Below, one piece after another: positions 43,779 to 53,601 of a stretch of DNA of 64,000 nt. The stretch is from Sesamum alatum (Eukaryota > Streptophyta > Magnoliopsida > Lamiales > Pedaliaceae), in NCBI GenBank assembly GCA_034509735.1, contig JACGWO010000003.1, positions 15,004,001 to 15,068,000 of the forward strand. The letters run 5' to 3'. Position numbers and translations under genes: made by a program. The notes beneath the pieces were generated by a model. The model was given only the letters and a program-made list of their open reading frames with translations. It did no database searches and had not been told where the DNA came from. The stretch's first letter is position 1; each line of letters starts with the position of its first letter.

Positions 43779-46697
43779 TTGTTAGACAATAATGGTTATG
43801 AGTTTAAAATCAATAAAAATTGCTTTTATTTGATGAGGTGTGGAATTGCTCATCTACTTGGTACATTACATAATGGGCTCTATATCTTGCAACAAACGAA
43901 TTTCGTTCTTAACGCTCAACACAAACGGAAATTAGATAATAACGGGAACGCACGTCTGTGGCATGCTAGGCTAGGTCACATATCCCAAGATAGGATGAAA
44001 AGGTTGGTAGACTCAAAGAACCTAGAGGTTGGGGACTTGAGTGATCTACCAACTTGTGAATCTTGTCTAAGAGGGAAAATGACCAAGAAGCCCTTTGTAG
44101 GACAAAGCAGGCTTGCCACAGGTCTGTTGGACTTGGTCCATACAGACGTGTGTGGACCACTAAGGACGCAGGCCCGAGGTGGGTTCTCCTACTTCATAAC
44201 CTTCACCGATGATCATTCACGGTATGGTTATGTTTACCTGATGAGGTACAAGTCTGAAGCTCTTGAGAGGTTTAAAGAATTCAGACTTGAAGTGGAGAAT
44301 CAAACCAACTGCAAAATTAAAGTCCTACGGTCAGACCGAGGCGGTGAATACCTTAGTGCCGAATTCCTAGATTATCTAAAGGAACATGGTATAATATCAG
44401 AATGGACACCTCCCGGAACACCACAGTTAAATGGCGTCTCTGAAAGGAGGAACCGAACCCTGTTGGACATGGTTCGTTCCATGATGAGTTTTACCAAATT
44501 GCCCCTATCGTTTTGGGGTTATGCATTAGAAACGGCAGCCAAGTTGTTGAATTTGGCGCCTACCAGTGCATTGACCCAAACGCCATATGAGATATGGCAC
44601 GGCAAGCCTGCATCCTACAACTACTTGAAAGTGTGGGGTAGCCCCGCATACGTCAAGAGGTTAGTGGGAGATAAGCTAGAATCCAGGTCTAGCCTATGCA
44701 GGTTCGTTGGATACCCTAAAGAAACTGCGGGTTATTACTTTTATGACCCTTTGGAACAAAAGGTATTTGTTTCAAGGAATGCAGTATTCTTGGAGCAAGG
44801 CTTCCCGGAGGATATCCAACCTGATGAGCTGATCCTTGAGGAATCAAGTGATGGAACTCAGCCATCAGAAACAGTCGCGGAAACCTCACCTAGAGGATTC
44901 AGGATAGACACTAGGAGGACTGACCTACCTAGAGAAGTCCAACATGCTAGGCATGAAGGACAACCTCAAGGCAGGCCAGCCCCGGCCCCTGAACCGCCGG
45001 CTCCGATACAATCAGCGCCCACAGTTACCACTAACGTTCCCGTTCTCCGAAGGTCCACTAGAGAATCCAGACCTCCAGTGAGATATGGATTTCTAGGTGC
45101 GACCGATCTTCTGGATAACGATCCTAAGACATACGGGGAAGCGATGTCAGACATCGACTCTGGGAAATGGCTTGAGGCCATGAAAACCGAAATGGACTCC
45201 ATGAGCGAGAACCAAGTTTGGAGACTTGTAGATCCACCGAAAGGTGTTAAGCCAGTGGGCTGTAAGTGGGTCTACAAGCGCAAACTCGGCGTTGATGGAG
45301 AGGTCACTACCTTCAAGGCTAGGCTTGTAGCTAAGGGATACACTCAACGACCCGGGGTCGATTTTGAGGATACCTACTCGCCAGTAGCCATGGCTAAATC
45401 CATTCGGATCCTGCTTACCATAGCAGCATGGTATGACTATGAAATATGGCAGATGGACGTGAAAACGGCCTTCCTCAACGGCTTCGTTGAAGAAGAGATC
45501 TATATGGATCAGCCGGAGGGTTTCACGGTCGCTGGAGAAGAACAGAAAGTCTGTCGTCTCCAGAAGTCCATCTATGGCCTCAAACAAGCTTCCCGGAGTT
45601 GGAACATTCGATTTGATGAGGTAATACGGGGTTATGACTTCATCAAAAACGAATCCGACCCTTGTGTATACAAGAAGGTCAGTGGGAGCTCCATAGTGTT
45701 CCTAGTGCTTTACGTGGATGACATTCTGCTCATTGGAAATGACGTCAGAATGTTAGGAAACACGAAAGCATGGCTGTCAACCAAGTTTTCCATGAAGGAC
45801 TTGGGTGAAGCATCCTACATCCTAGGCATCCAGATTGTCAGGGACAGATCTAAAAGGATGTTAGGGCTCACCCAAAACTCGTATATGGAGAAAGTCCTAA
45901 AGAGATATCGAATGGACAACTCCAAACGAGGGTTCCTTCCTATGAGGCATGGGATCAAGTTGTCCAAGAAACAGTCCCCGCAGACTGATGAGGAACTTGA
46001 AAAGATGAAAGTCATCCCCTATGCTTCTGCCGTAGGTAGCATCCAATATGCGGTCCACTGCACCAGGCCTGACATTGCATACGCTTTGAGCGTGACTAGC
46101 AGATATCAGTCCTGTGCAGGAGAGGCACATTGGAATGCAGTTAAGGGCATCCTTAAGTACCTAAGGAGGACTAAGGAAATGTTCTTAGTCTATGGCAATG
46201 GAAAACTAATTCTGGAAGGCTTTAGCGACGCCAGCTTCCAGTCTGATGACGATGATGCCAAGTCTCAATCGGGGTATGTATTCAAGCTCAACGGAGGAGT
46301 AGTGGCTTGGAAAAGTTCCAAGCAAGCAACCACTGCTGACTCCACCACTGAGGCTGAATACATAGCAGCTTCAGAAGCTGCTAAGGAAGCGGTTTGGATG
46401 AGAAACTACATCCAAGAGTTGGGTGTGGTGCCTAGCATCGCCGAGCCCGTTGTCATCTTCTGTGATAACAACGGTGCAATAGCGCAAGCAAAGGAACCGA
46501 GATCTCATCACCGTTCCAAACACATTCTTAGACGCTACCATCTTCTTAGAGAAATGGTAGGAAGAGGTGACGTTCGGATGGACCGAGTCAACTCAGCAGA
46601 CAACACAGCAGACCCGCTGACAAAGCCTATGTCGCAGAGTGCTCATACGCAACATCTTGAGAAGATGGGGATTAGGCATATGGGTGATTGGCTTTAA
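43779..46697 (+). CDS. pol: pol (integrase, reverse transcriptase, RNase H) of the B-family copia element
   Basis: 972 codons ending TAA. Residues 1-50: GAG-pre-integrase. Integrase zinc domain H62, H67, C93, C96; core D123, D186, E222 (exactly 35 residues between the last two); C-terminal block KVWGSPAYVKRLVGDK near 284-299; proline-rich linker 395-415. RT about 475-720 with D560 (QMDVKTAFLNGF) and YVDD at 645-648. RNase H about 811-960 with D817, E860 and D896. Every catalytic residue I can check is present and there is no internal stop. The Met at 43779 is not the true start; the frame continues upstream through a homopolymer indel. A polypurine tract and a full 3' LTR follow, so this is the best candidate source of enzymes for the other copies. 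There is no chromodomain and no env-like gene. Confidence 0.95.
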   Translation: MLDNNGYEFKINKNCFYLMRCGIAHLLGTLHNGLYILQQTNFVLNAQHKRKLDNNGNARLWHARLGHISQDRMKRLVDSKNLEVGDLSDLPTCESCLRGKMTKKPFVGQSRLATGLLDLVHTDVCGPLRTQARGGFSYFITFTDDHSRYGYVYLMRYKSEALERFKEFRLEVENQTNCKIKVLRSDRGGEYLSAEFLDYLKEHGIISEWTPPGTPQLNGVSERRNRTLLDMVRSMMSFTKLPLSFWGYALETAAKLLNLAPTSALTQTPYEIWHGKPASYNYLKVWGSPAYVKRLVGDKLESRSSLCRFVGYPKETAGYYFYDPLEQKVFVSRNAVFLEQGFPEDIQPDELILEESSDGTQPSETVAETSPRGFRIDTRRTDLPREVQHARHEGQPQGRPAPAPEPPAPIQSAPTVTTNVPVLRRSTRESRPPVRYGFLGATDLLDNDPKTYGEAMSDIDSGKWLEAMKTEMDSMSENQVWRLVDPPKGVKPVGCKWVYKRKLGVDGEVTTFKARLVAKGYTQRPGVDFEDTYSPVAMAKSIRILLTIAAWYDYEIWQMDVKTAFLNGFVEEEIYMDQPEGFTVAGEEQKVCRLQKSIYGLKQASRSWNIRFDEVIRGYDFIKNESDPCVYKKVSGSSIVFLVLYVDDILLIGNDVRMLGNTKAWLSTKFSMKDLGEASYILGIQIVRDRSKRMLGLTQNSYMEKVLKRYRMDNSKRGFLPMRHGIKLSKKQSPQTDEELEKMKVIPYASAVGSIQYAVHCTRPDIAYALSVTSRYQSCAGEAHWNAVKGILKYLRRTKEMFLVYGNGKLILEGFSDASFQSDDDDAKSQSGYVFKLNGGVVAWKSSKQATTADSTTEAEYIAASEAAKEAVWMRNYIQELGVVPSIAEPVVIFCDNNGAIAQAKEPRSHHRSKHILRRYHLLREMVGRGDVRMDRVNSADNTADPLTKPMSQSAHTQHLEKMGIRHMGDWL

Positions 46698-46713
46698 AGG
46701 TCAAGTGGGAGAT
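46698..46713 (+). promoter_or_regulatory. Polypurine tract of the B element
   Basis: AGGTCAAGTGGGAGAT between the pol stop and the LTR start TGTTAGAATAGG. Confidence 0.93.
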
Positions 46714-48693
46714 TGTTAGAATAGGTGACCATGTAAGCCAATTTTGGCGGGTATATGTAACCTATGTCTAGACAATTATAAGTGTTTTGATAAATCATTA
46801 ATGAATAAAGAAGTGAATTTCATTTGGCATTACTTTGTTTGTGTTCACTTTTCTATATCTGTTCACTATGCAAACAAAGCCCACGGACTGAGAATCAATT
46901 TCGGGGACTGGGACTACGCTTGGAGGTAGGTCCATGGAATCAGTCTTCCCGAATCAGTCCGGAAATCTCCAAGTCAAGGAATCCCGAAAATGGGTACCGG
47001 GATTCCATTTGAGACTTGCACTAAGCACCTGCTGTCGTGTTTCATCGACGGGTGACGAGGGTCGTCTAAGCAGTGTTAGTGGGTTAGCATGCGAGGACGC
47101 AGCTGACTGAGGTGACTCGCGGGAACCGTCTTACGGAGGACCTTGAGTATGGTCTGCAAGGTATGACGAGTATTCCCGGTTCCAACGGTACAGGTCAAGT
47201 CCTTTGACTTGAGGAATTACTGAGTTTACCTGTACATCAGAACTGTATCTTAGATATGGTGAGAGATTGCCAGAATTCTCTTTGGTAGTCATAAGCCATG
47301 TCTAGTGCAGTTCTGGTGTGCAAAGTGACAGTAGTTTCCAAGAAAGGATCTGTCTCCTGTCAATAGGTTTTGGCAGTTGAGTCTCATGTATACTCTAGGT
47401 CTTGTCCCTAAAACTGTGGCCACAGTGACTGAACAGAAGGGAAGGTTTCCCTTGCGGTGTTTAGTGAGGACAGACCGACACTTAGGTCCAAGATGGGTGC
47501 CTGCGTTATCCGTGCCCTAGACACTAAGTGATGAGACCGAAGACAGAAGGACAAGCGTACTGTTAGAGCCTAAATGTTCATCCCTGAATATTTCACCTAG
47601 TCTCTAGTGCCATGGACCGTTGCTAGATGGCCACCCATGGTAACGGACGGATTCTAGGAATCCGACCAAGTCTAGCTGAATGGTGAACCTAAAGAGTCAC
47701 ACACTATCCACACACATTTAGATATTTAATTGAGAATTAAATATTGGAGTGAAGGAATGATTAAATTGGATTTAATCGGGTCCTTTATTTTTCTTGGAGA
47801 AATAATTCCTTCTATTAGATATAAGGAATTAAATTGATAAATTAGATTTATCAAAAGGATTTATTTAATGGGCTTAAATAATATTTGTATTTATTTTAGC
47901 CTCTTGGAAATATTTAAATAGGTTTTAAATATTCCATTAAATTAAATTAAATCAACGGTTGAGATTAATGGGAGAGATGGATGGCTAGGATTGTTTTGAC
48001 TAGGTCAAAACACTACTTTGACTAGGACTTTGACTAGGTCAAAATCCTAGTCAAATTAGAGTTCTTAAAAGAGGAGTTTAAAGAGGATTAAAACTCCTCT
48101 TCTATATAAACCCCTAGCATCCTACAATTTACATGATGATGAAACTCCAACACACACACACAACACACACACACGGTTTCTCTCTCTCTCCCATCTCTCT
48201 CGTCCGCCCCTCTCTCTCTCAAGAAAATAGTTTTCTTGATTCTTTTGTTCTTGGAACATTAGAATCTTGATGAATCAATACCATTAATTGATAATGTGTT
48301 ATTGATTCATCCACTCCAAAATTATACACTTGTTCGTTGCTAGCACGACGTGCAAGATACGTGGGTGGATCGTGTGTCACGAATTAGAGGGTCTCAAAGA
48401 CGGGATCTTGGTGCAAAACGGGGAACAACGCGTGTAGCCGTTGAAGACGAAAACGACAACGGGTAGGTCTCGTTTTAAATTTTCGTCCCTCTTTAATTTT
48501 CAACCCTATGGCCTCCATGATTTATTTTATGTTATACCTTCATGAGATACACCGAATGCCCGGGAAAATTTCAAAGGCACACCCTTTGAAACGTGTTTTT
48601 AATTTAAAAGCATGTTTAAATTCCGTTTTAATTTTTAATTATACCGCGCTTCCGCATTCGCGCTTTTCCCGGGACGATCCACATAATCTTTCA
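46714..48693 (+). repeat. 3' LTR of the B element (complete)
   Basis: 1980 bp from TGTTAGAATAGGTGACCATG to CGATCCACATAATCTTTCA. It contains a nested U3 inverted repeat at 47188-47235 (GTACAGGT/ACCTGTAC enclosing TCAAGTC/GACTTGA), the U3 hairpin 47648-47664, TATATAAA at 48103-48110 followed by CA and CT tracts, and the U5 hairpin 48569-48591. A second copy of its 3' half follows immediately. Confidence 0.95.
48103..48110 (+). promoter_or_regulatory. LTR promoter TATA box (B family)
   Basis: TCTATATAAACCCC followed about 40 bp later by a CACACA tract and then a long CT tract (pyrimidine patch). The same arrangement occurs in the other B-LTRs at 2950-2957, 49092 and 58278. It is the likely RNA polymerase II core promoter defining the U3/R border; the start site itself is not visible. 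Confidence 0.7.
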
Positions 48694-49681
48694 CTATCCA
48701 CACACATTTAGATATTTAATTAGGAATTAAATATTGGAGTGAAGGAATGATTAAATTGGATTTAATCGGGTCCTCTATTTTCTTGGAGAAATAATTCCTT
48801 CTATTAGATATAAGGAATTAAATTGATAAATTAGATTTATCAAAGGGATTTATTTAATGGGCTTAAATAATATTTATATTTATTTTAGCCTCTTGGAAAT
48901 ATTTAAATAGGTTTTAAATATTCCATTAAATTAAATTAAATCAACGGTTGAGATCAATGGGAGAGATGGATGGCTAGGATTGTTTTGACTAGGTCAAAAC
49001 ACTACTTTGACTAGGACTTTGACTAGGTCAAAATCCTAGTCAAATTAGAGTTCTTGAAAGAGGAGTTTAAAGAGGATTAAACTCCTCTTCTATATAAACC
49101 CCTAGCATCCTACAAGTTGAATGATGATGAAATTCCAACACACACAAACACACACACAACTCGGCTCTCTCTCCCTCTATCTCGTCCGCCCTCTCTCTCT
49201 CACACACTCCAAGAAAATTATTTTTCTTTGTTCTCTTGTTCTTGGAACATTAGAACTTGATGAATCAATACCGTTAATTCATAACGTGTTGTTGATTCAT
49301 CCACTCCAAAATATAAACTTGTTCGTTGCTAGCACGACGTGCAAGATACGTGGGTGGATCGTGTGTCACGATTTGGAGGGTCTCAAGAACGAGATCTTGG
49401 TGCAAAACGGGGAACAACGCGTGTAGCCGTTGAAGACGAAAACGACAACGGGTAGGTCTCGTTTATGATTTTCGTCCCTCTTAATTTTCTACCCTATGGC
49501 CTCCATGATATGTTATATGTGATTTATTCATGAGATACACCGAACACCCGGGAATTTCAAAGGCACACCCTTTGAAACGTGTTCTTGAATTTAAAGCATG
49601 TTTAAATTCCGCATTTATTTTTTTAATTATACCGCGCTTCCGCATTCGCGCTTTTCCCGGGACGATCCACAATTCCTTTCA
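48694..49681 (+). repeat. Tandem duplicate of the B-LTR 3' half
   Basis: Begins CTATCCACACACATTTAG exactly after the TTTCA end of the complete LTR and repeats 47704-48693 with few changes, including the TATATAAA box and the U5 hairpin (49555-49577). It ends GGGACGATCCACAATTCCTTTCA. The 5' half (U3 with TGTTAG end) is absent. RNase H sequence of an A element begins at the next base. Confidence 0.92.
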
Positions 49682-50271
49682 AGTCGTGTGCCGGGGAGGC
49701 ACACTGGAGTGCAGTCAAGACTATCCTAAAGTACCTGAAAAGGACTAAGGACATGTTCTTGATCTATGGCGGTGGAGAGTTGATACTGGAAGGCTATAGC
49801 GACGCTAGCTTCCAGTCGGATGACGATGATGCCAAGTCTCAGTCTGGTTATGTGTTCAGACTTAATGGTGGCGTGGTCGCTTGGAAGAGTTCCAAGCAGG
49901 CTACCACGGCGGACTCCACCACAGAGTCTGAATACATAGCAGCTTCGGAAGCTGCTACGGACACGGTTTGGATGAAGAGCTATATCCAAGTGTTGGGTGT
50001 AGTACCTAGCATCGCTGAGCCAGTGGTTATCTTCTGCGATAACAACGGGGCTATAGCACAAGCAAAGGAACCAAGATCTCATCACCGATCCAAGCATATT
50101 CTTAGACGCTACCATCGGCTCCGAGAGATGGTTAGCAGGGGTGACGTTCGGATGGACCGAGTCAGCTCCGCAGAAAACATAGCAGATCCACTTACTAAGC
50201 CCATGTCGCAAGCTGCCCATACTCAGCATCTGGATAAGATCGGTTTGAGATCAATGGGTGATTGGCTTTAG
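49682..50271 (+). pseudogene. RNase H C-terminal part of the plus-strand A element
   Basis: Open from the codons for SCAGEAHW to a TAG stop. It includes MFLIYGGGELILEGYSDASF, DSTTESEYIAASEAA, IFCDNNGAIAQAK, SKHILRRYHRLREMV and the C-terminus GDWL, with all RNase H acidic residues kept. It belongs to the A family (closer to 28159-28659 than to the B pol). The upstream part of its RT is missing: the preceding sequence is a B-LTR. It is probably the displaced end of the A element that starts at 33946. Confidence 0.88.
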
Positions 50272-50285
50272 GTCAAGTGGGAGAT
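50270..50285 (+). promoter_or_regulatory. Polypurine tract of the plus-strand A element
   Basis: AGGTCAAGTGGGAGAT overlapping the last two bases of the stop codon and abutting the LTR at 50286. Confidence 0.9.
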
Positions 50286-51267
50286 TGTTAGAATAGGTGA
50301 CCAGAAAGCCAATAGGTTTGGCGATTTGTAACCTATTGTACAACTCGATGTAAATGTAATATCATTATGTGATGAATAAAATGAGTATTTATCACTTCTG
50401 GTGCTTACTTTGTTGCGTTCATTTCACATTTGTTAAACCGGTGTTTAACTTATATCGCAACAAAGCCCACAGACCATGGATAACAACTCGTGCAGTTGGG
50501 CCACGTATTGGATGGTGGTCATGAAACCAACTGATTAAGAGTTGGGTCTGAAACGTTCCAAGTCGAGGACCTCGAGACAGGGCATCGAGAGTCCTACTGA
50601 GACTTGCATCAAGAGTCGTGTTCATTGGATGAGTGTCGTGTTTCATCGGCGACAGGCGTGAGACGCCTACACGATCTTGATGGGTTGGTCGATTGGGGTC
50701 GAGCCGACTGGACTGACTCGCGGGGATCATCATATGGAAGCCTTGGAGGCTTGGTCGGTATGATCGATTTTCCTCGATTCAGATAGTACGAGAGTAATCC
50801 TCAGACTTGAGGAATCATGGCAGTCGCGTGCACAGGACGGCTGTATCTTGGATCTGGCGAGAGGTAATCATACGATGATTATCATAAGCCTTGTCCAGTG
50901 CAGTCGGAATGTATGGCGAGGACGGTGGATTCCAAGAAGAGGATCCGTCCCCTGTCATTATCTGATAGAGGTATCTCCTATGCACTCGGAGACACGTTCA
51001 TGCTGTTTAAAGCTGTGGCCACAGTGGTTGGTGGAACAGGGAATGGTTTCCTGTGTCGACGCAATGAAGCATACGTGGTCTCGAGTATTAAGCATAGATG
51101 CCTAGTCAAGGATGGGAACCGACGCCCAATTCCATACCTTAGACTAAGGCCGGGAGACGGTAGACGGAAGGATCGTACCCGTACGAAATCGGCGCCTAAA
51201 TGTTCACGCCAATTCACTTAGTCTCTAGTGCCATGGACTATTGCTAGACGGCCACCCATGGTAACGG

Positions 51268-51286
51268 GCCCTTGTGGGACACGGGC
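51268..51286 (+). promoter_or_regulatory. U3 hairpin in a conserved LTR block (A family)
   Basis: GCCCTTGT, loop GGG, ACACGGGC (seven of eight pairs), between the conserved CCCATGGTAACGG and CCAAGTCTAGCTGA. At this place B has CGGATTC-TAG-GAATCCG (47648-47664 and 2500-2516) and D has CTTTGGTTAT-GAA-ATAACAAAAG (59625-59647). Confidence 0.55.
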
Positions 51287-51892
51287 CCAAGTCTAGCTGA
51301 GGGTGAACCTAAAGGGTCACACACAAATCACCGAGGAGGTTGAGAGATTGACTTGGAGTCAATCTCGAAGGATAAAATAACTAATTGGATTACTTAAGGG
51401 AAAATCCATTGGATGGATGGGACGATATTGTATCGGGCTTTCGTTTAATCGGTAAATTGGATTTTCGATTAAATATGAAAAGTTGAGACGTTGAGACGTT
51501 GGATCTTTTAATTGGATTAAAAGATCAACGGGAATAATTTAAATGGACATTAAATTGGATTTAATGTTGGATTCGTCGTAATTGGATTACGATAAAACCC
51601 GGTCCGTTAAATTATACCCAAGAGGAGAAATAATTCCTATTTTAGAATAGGAAGAAGTTGGACTTCTTCCCTTAATTAAACATGGCCCACATGCTCCATT
51701 GGAGGAAGCAAAATCAGCCATGTCTTTTGGAAAGAGACAAATCAACTCCAATCAAGCTCTTCCCTTTTGGTATGATTTGATCATACCATAAATTTTGGTA
51801 GGCTTGATTGAAGAATTGATGGTGATTGATTGGAATGAATCTAGACATCCTTGGATGAACCTAGACACATTCCAATAATCACATTAATTATG

Positions 51893-51900
51893 TATATATA
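51893..51900 (+). promoter_or_regulatory. TATA-like box of the A-LTR
   Basis: TATATATATTAGAATATAC, kept in most A-LTRs (for example 56843, and reversed near 26157 and 9107), upstream of a CT-rich tract and the U5 hairpin. It is the best promoter candidate in this family, but weaker than the TATATAAA of the B family. Confidence 0.45.
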
Positions 51901-52478
51901 TTAGAATATACAACACCAAGCATATGTGATTCATTATTCATCTTTTTCTAGGAAAAAGAGAAAGACAAAAATCCTCTCCTCTCTCTCAAACTCTCGGCCT
52001 CTCTCCCTCTCTTACACTTGTGTTCTTCACTTGATTTTGAATCAAGAAGAAGAACAAAGTAAGTTTAAGAGAGCACTAATTCATAGTGTTCTTCTCTTAA
52101 ACCGATTCCTTCTTAAACCCGTTCTTTTCTAACAAGAACGTGTGTTTCTTCCGGTGTGGTGTGGATCACCTTTGGAGAATCCATAAGTTTGGATTTCGTG
52201 AGCATTCCGGAGAAGGAACAACGCAAGTAGCCGGGAGCATACGCTAAATAATCAAAGGTAACGGTTTATTACGCTTTGATTTATTTAATATACATCTATG
52301 CCCTATGTGTTTAAATATATGTTTCTAATATTTACACATCCTACATCGAACGCCCGGTTGAGCACCCAAGGGTACACCCCTTGGGATTCATATTTTAAAT
52401 TAGATTTGATTTAATTTACGCACTTTTCACGCTTTCTTGCTTCCGCTCGCGCTCCCGGGCGGATCCACTTGTTCTTCA

Positions 52479-53601
52479 TGTGCCTCTTTATTTTCCTCTC
52501 TCTCTCTCTCTCTCTCTTCTAGTTGCCTTGGAATAATAAGGCTTTCTCTCTCCCTCCTAATGTACTCTCCCCAAATGTTTAATTGGGGTTTCTTATTTTA
52601 AGATGTAATTAGAGTAGAATTAGTGGTGAGGTTTTATTTTTGTAAATAAAAGTTGCAAGAGAAGACAACCCCAAGGTCTTGGAGGCCCACGGAGGATCCA
52701 CGGAGAAGAAGCCCGGTGTAGGCCCATGATGGAGAGCCCAAGAAGATAAAGAGGACTTACAAGGCCCATTGCATGTAATGGGTTATTAAATCTTGTAATA
52801 GCATAGGGCCTACCCTTAGATTGACCATAGATCCACTGCGGGCTCAGTGGGTTGCATAGGTTTGGGCTTGTGATCATCCTACAGGGGCGTGCTAGGCTTT
52901 ATTTTGCATGCGATGCGTTTCATATGCTTATTATTATTCTATATGCTTTATGTATGTTCACATTCATGCTTAGAATATTTCTGCTATAACGCATGCAATG
53001 CACTTAATATGTGATGAGATCTCGTTCTATCAAAATTCTCAGTTGGTTGAATCAAGCTACATATAGACCCTTAATAAATGGACTAGGACTCTGGGAGTTT
53101 ATCCAAGCCTTCCATTCATGGCAAAGTGAGGAAGATCTTTTAGGTCGATAGCATGGTCTCACGAGTCGTGGCACGACTATCGTGCTTAAAAGAAGTTGTA
53201 CTTTGTCATGAACGAGGAGTAGACTACTGTTACCTGTCTCACGAGTCGTGGAGGTAGCAGTAGGTCTATAAATCGGTTGATGGGTCTGGTCTAACGCCCG
53301 AATAACGTGATTCGCTTGGAGTCCTCATGTGAAAGGTGAGGCAATTATCTTGGGAATCTCGTGGAACGAGAATGGTATGGAATACCTCCCACGGGTTCTT
53401 TTTCCATGCGAATCGTAAAAGTGGGGTATGGGGGAGATCACTGTGGATCCCGAGCCCACTAGGAAAGGATTTTCCGAAAACAACGTTTGAGAGTGCCGTG
53501 TTTTTGTAGAAATAGTGGGAGGGGTTAAGGAGTAAAGACCGAGACTTGACCAAAATATTACTTCATTATGCTTATTATTTTATGCTTTATATATATTGTG
53601 A
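52479..53601 (+). mobile_element. Leader of the first D element, 5' end missing
   Basis: Matches 62000-63153 of the second D leader. It contains a long CT repeat ending CTCTTCTAG (52497-52521), the GATCCACTGCGGGCTCAGTGGG stem near 52831, hairpin H1 (53147-53181), hairpin H2 (about 53224-53269; stem of 12 pairs), and GTAGAAATAGTGGGAGG at 53506, where A and B copies have TATAAATA. It is cut on the left by the A-LTR. Confidence 0.88.

Larger units (their letters stand above)
50286..52478 (+). repeat. 3' LTR (A family) of the plus-strand A element
   Basis: 2193 bp, TGTTAGAATAGGTGACCAG to GGCGGATCCACTTGTTCTTCA. U3 hairpin 51268-51286, TATATATA at 51893-51900, CT-rich tract near 51973, U5 hairpin 52365-52385. 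A sense open frame of 107 codons lies at 50898-51221 in U3 and recurs in other A-LTRs. The right flank TGTGC fits an insertion into a D leader, because intact D leader reads GCCTGTGTGCCTCTTTATT at 61996. Confidence 0.95.

Noticed and set aside
46714..49681. env-like third gene after pol
   Set aside because: The region after pol is polypurine tract plus LTR. No frame with a signal peptide or membrane segment lies between pol and LTR in any copy.
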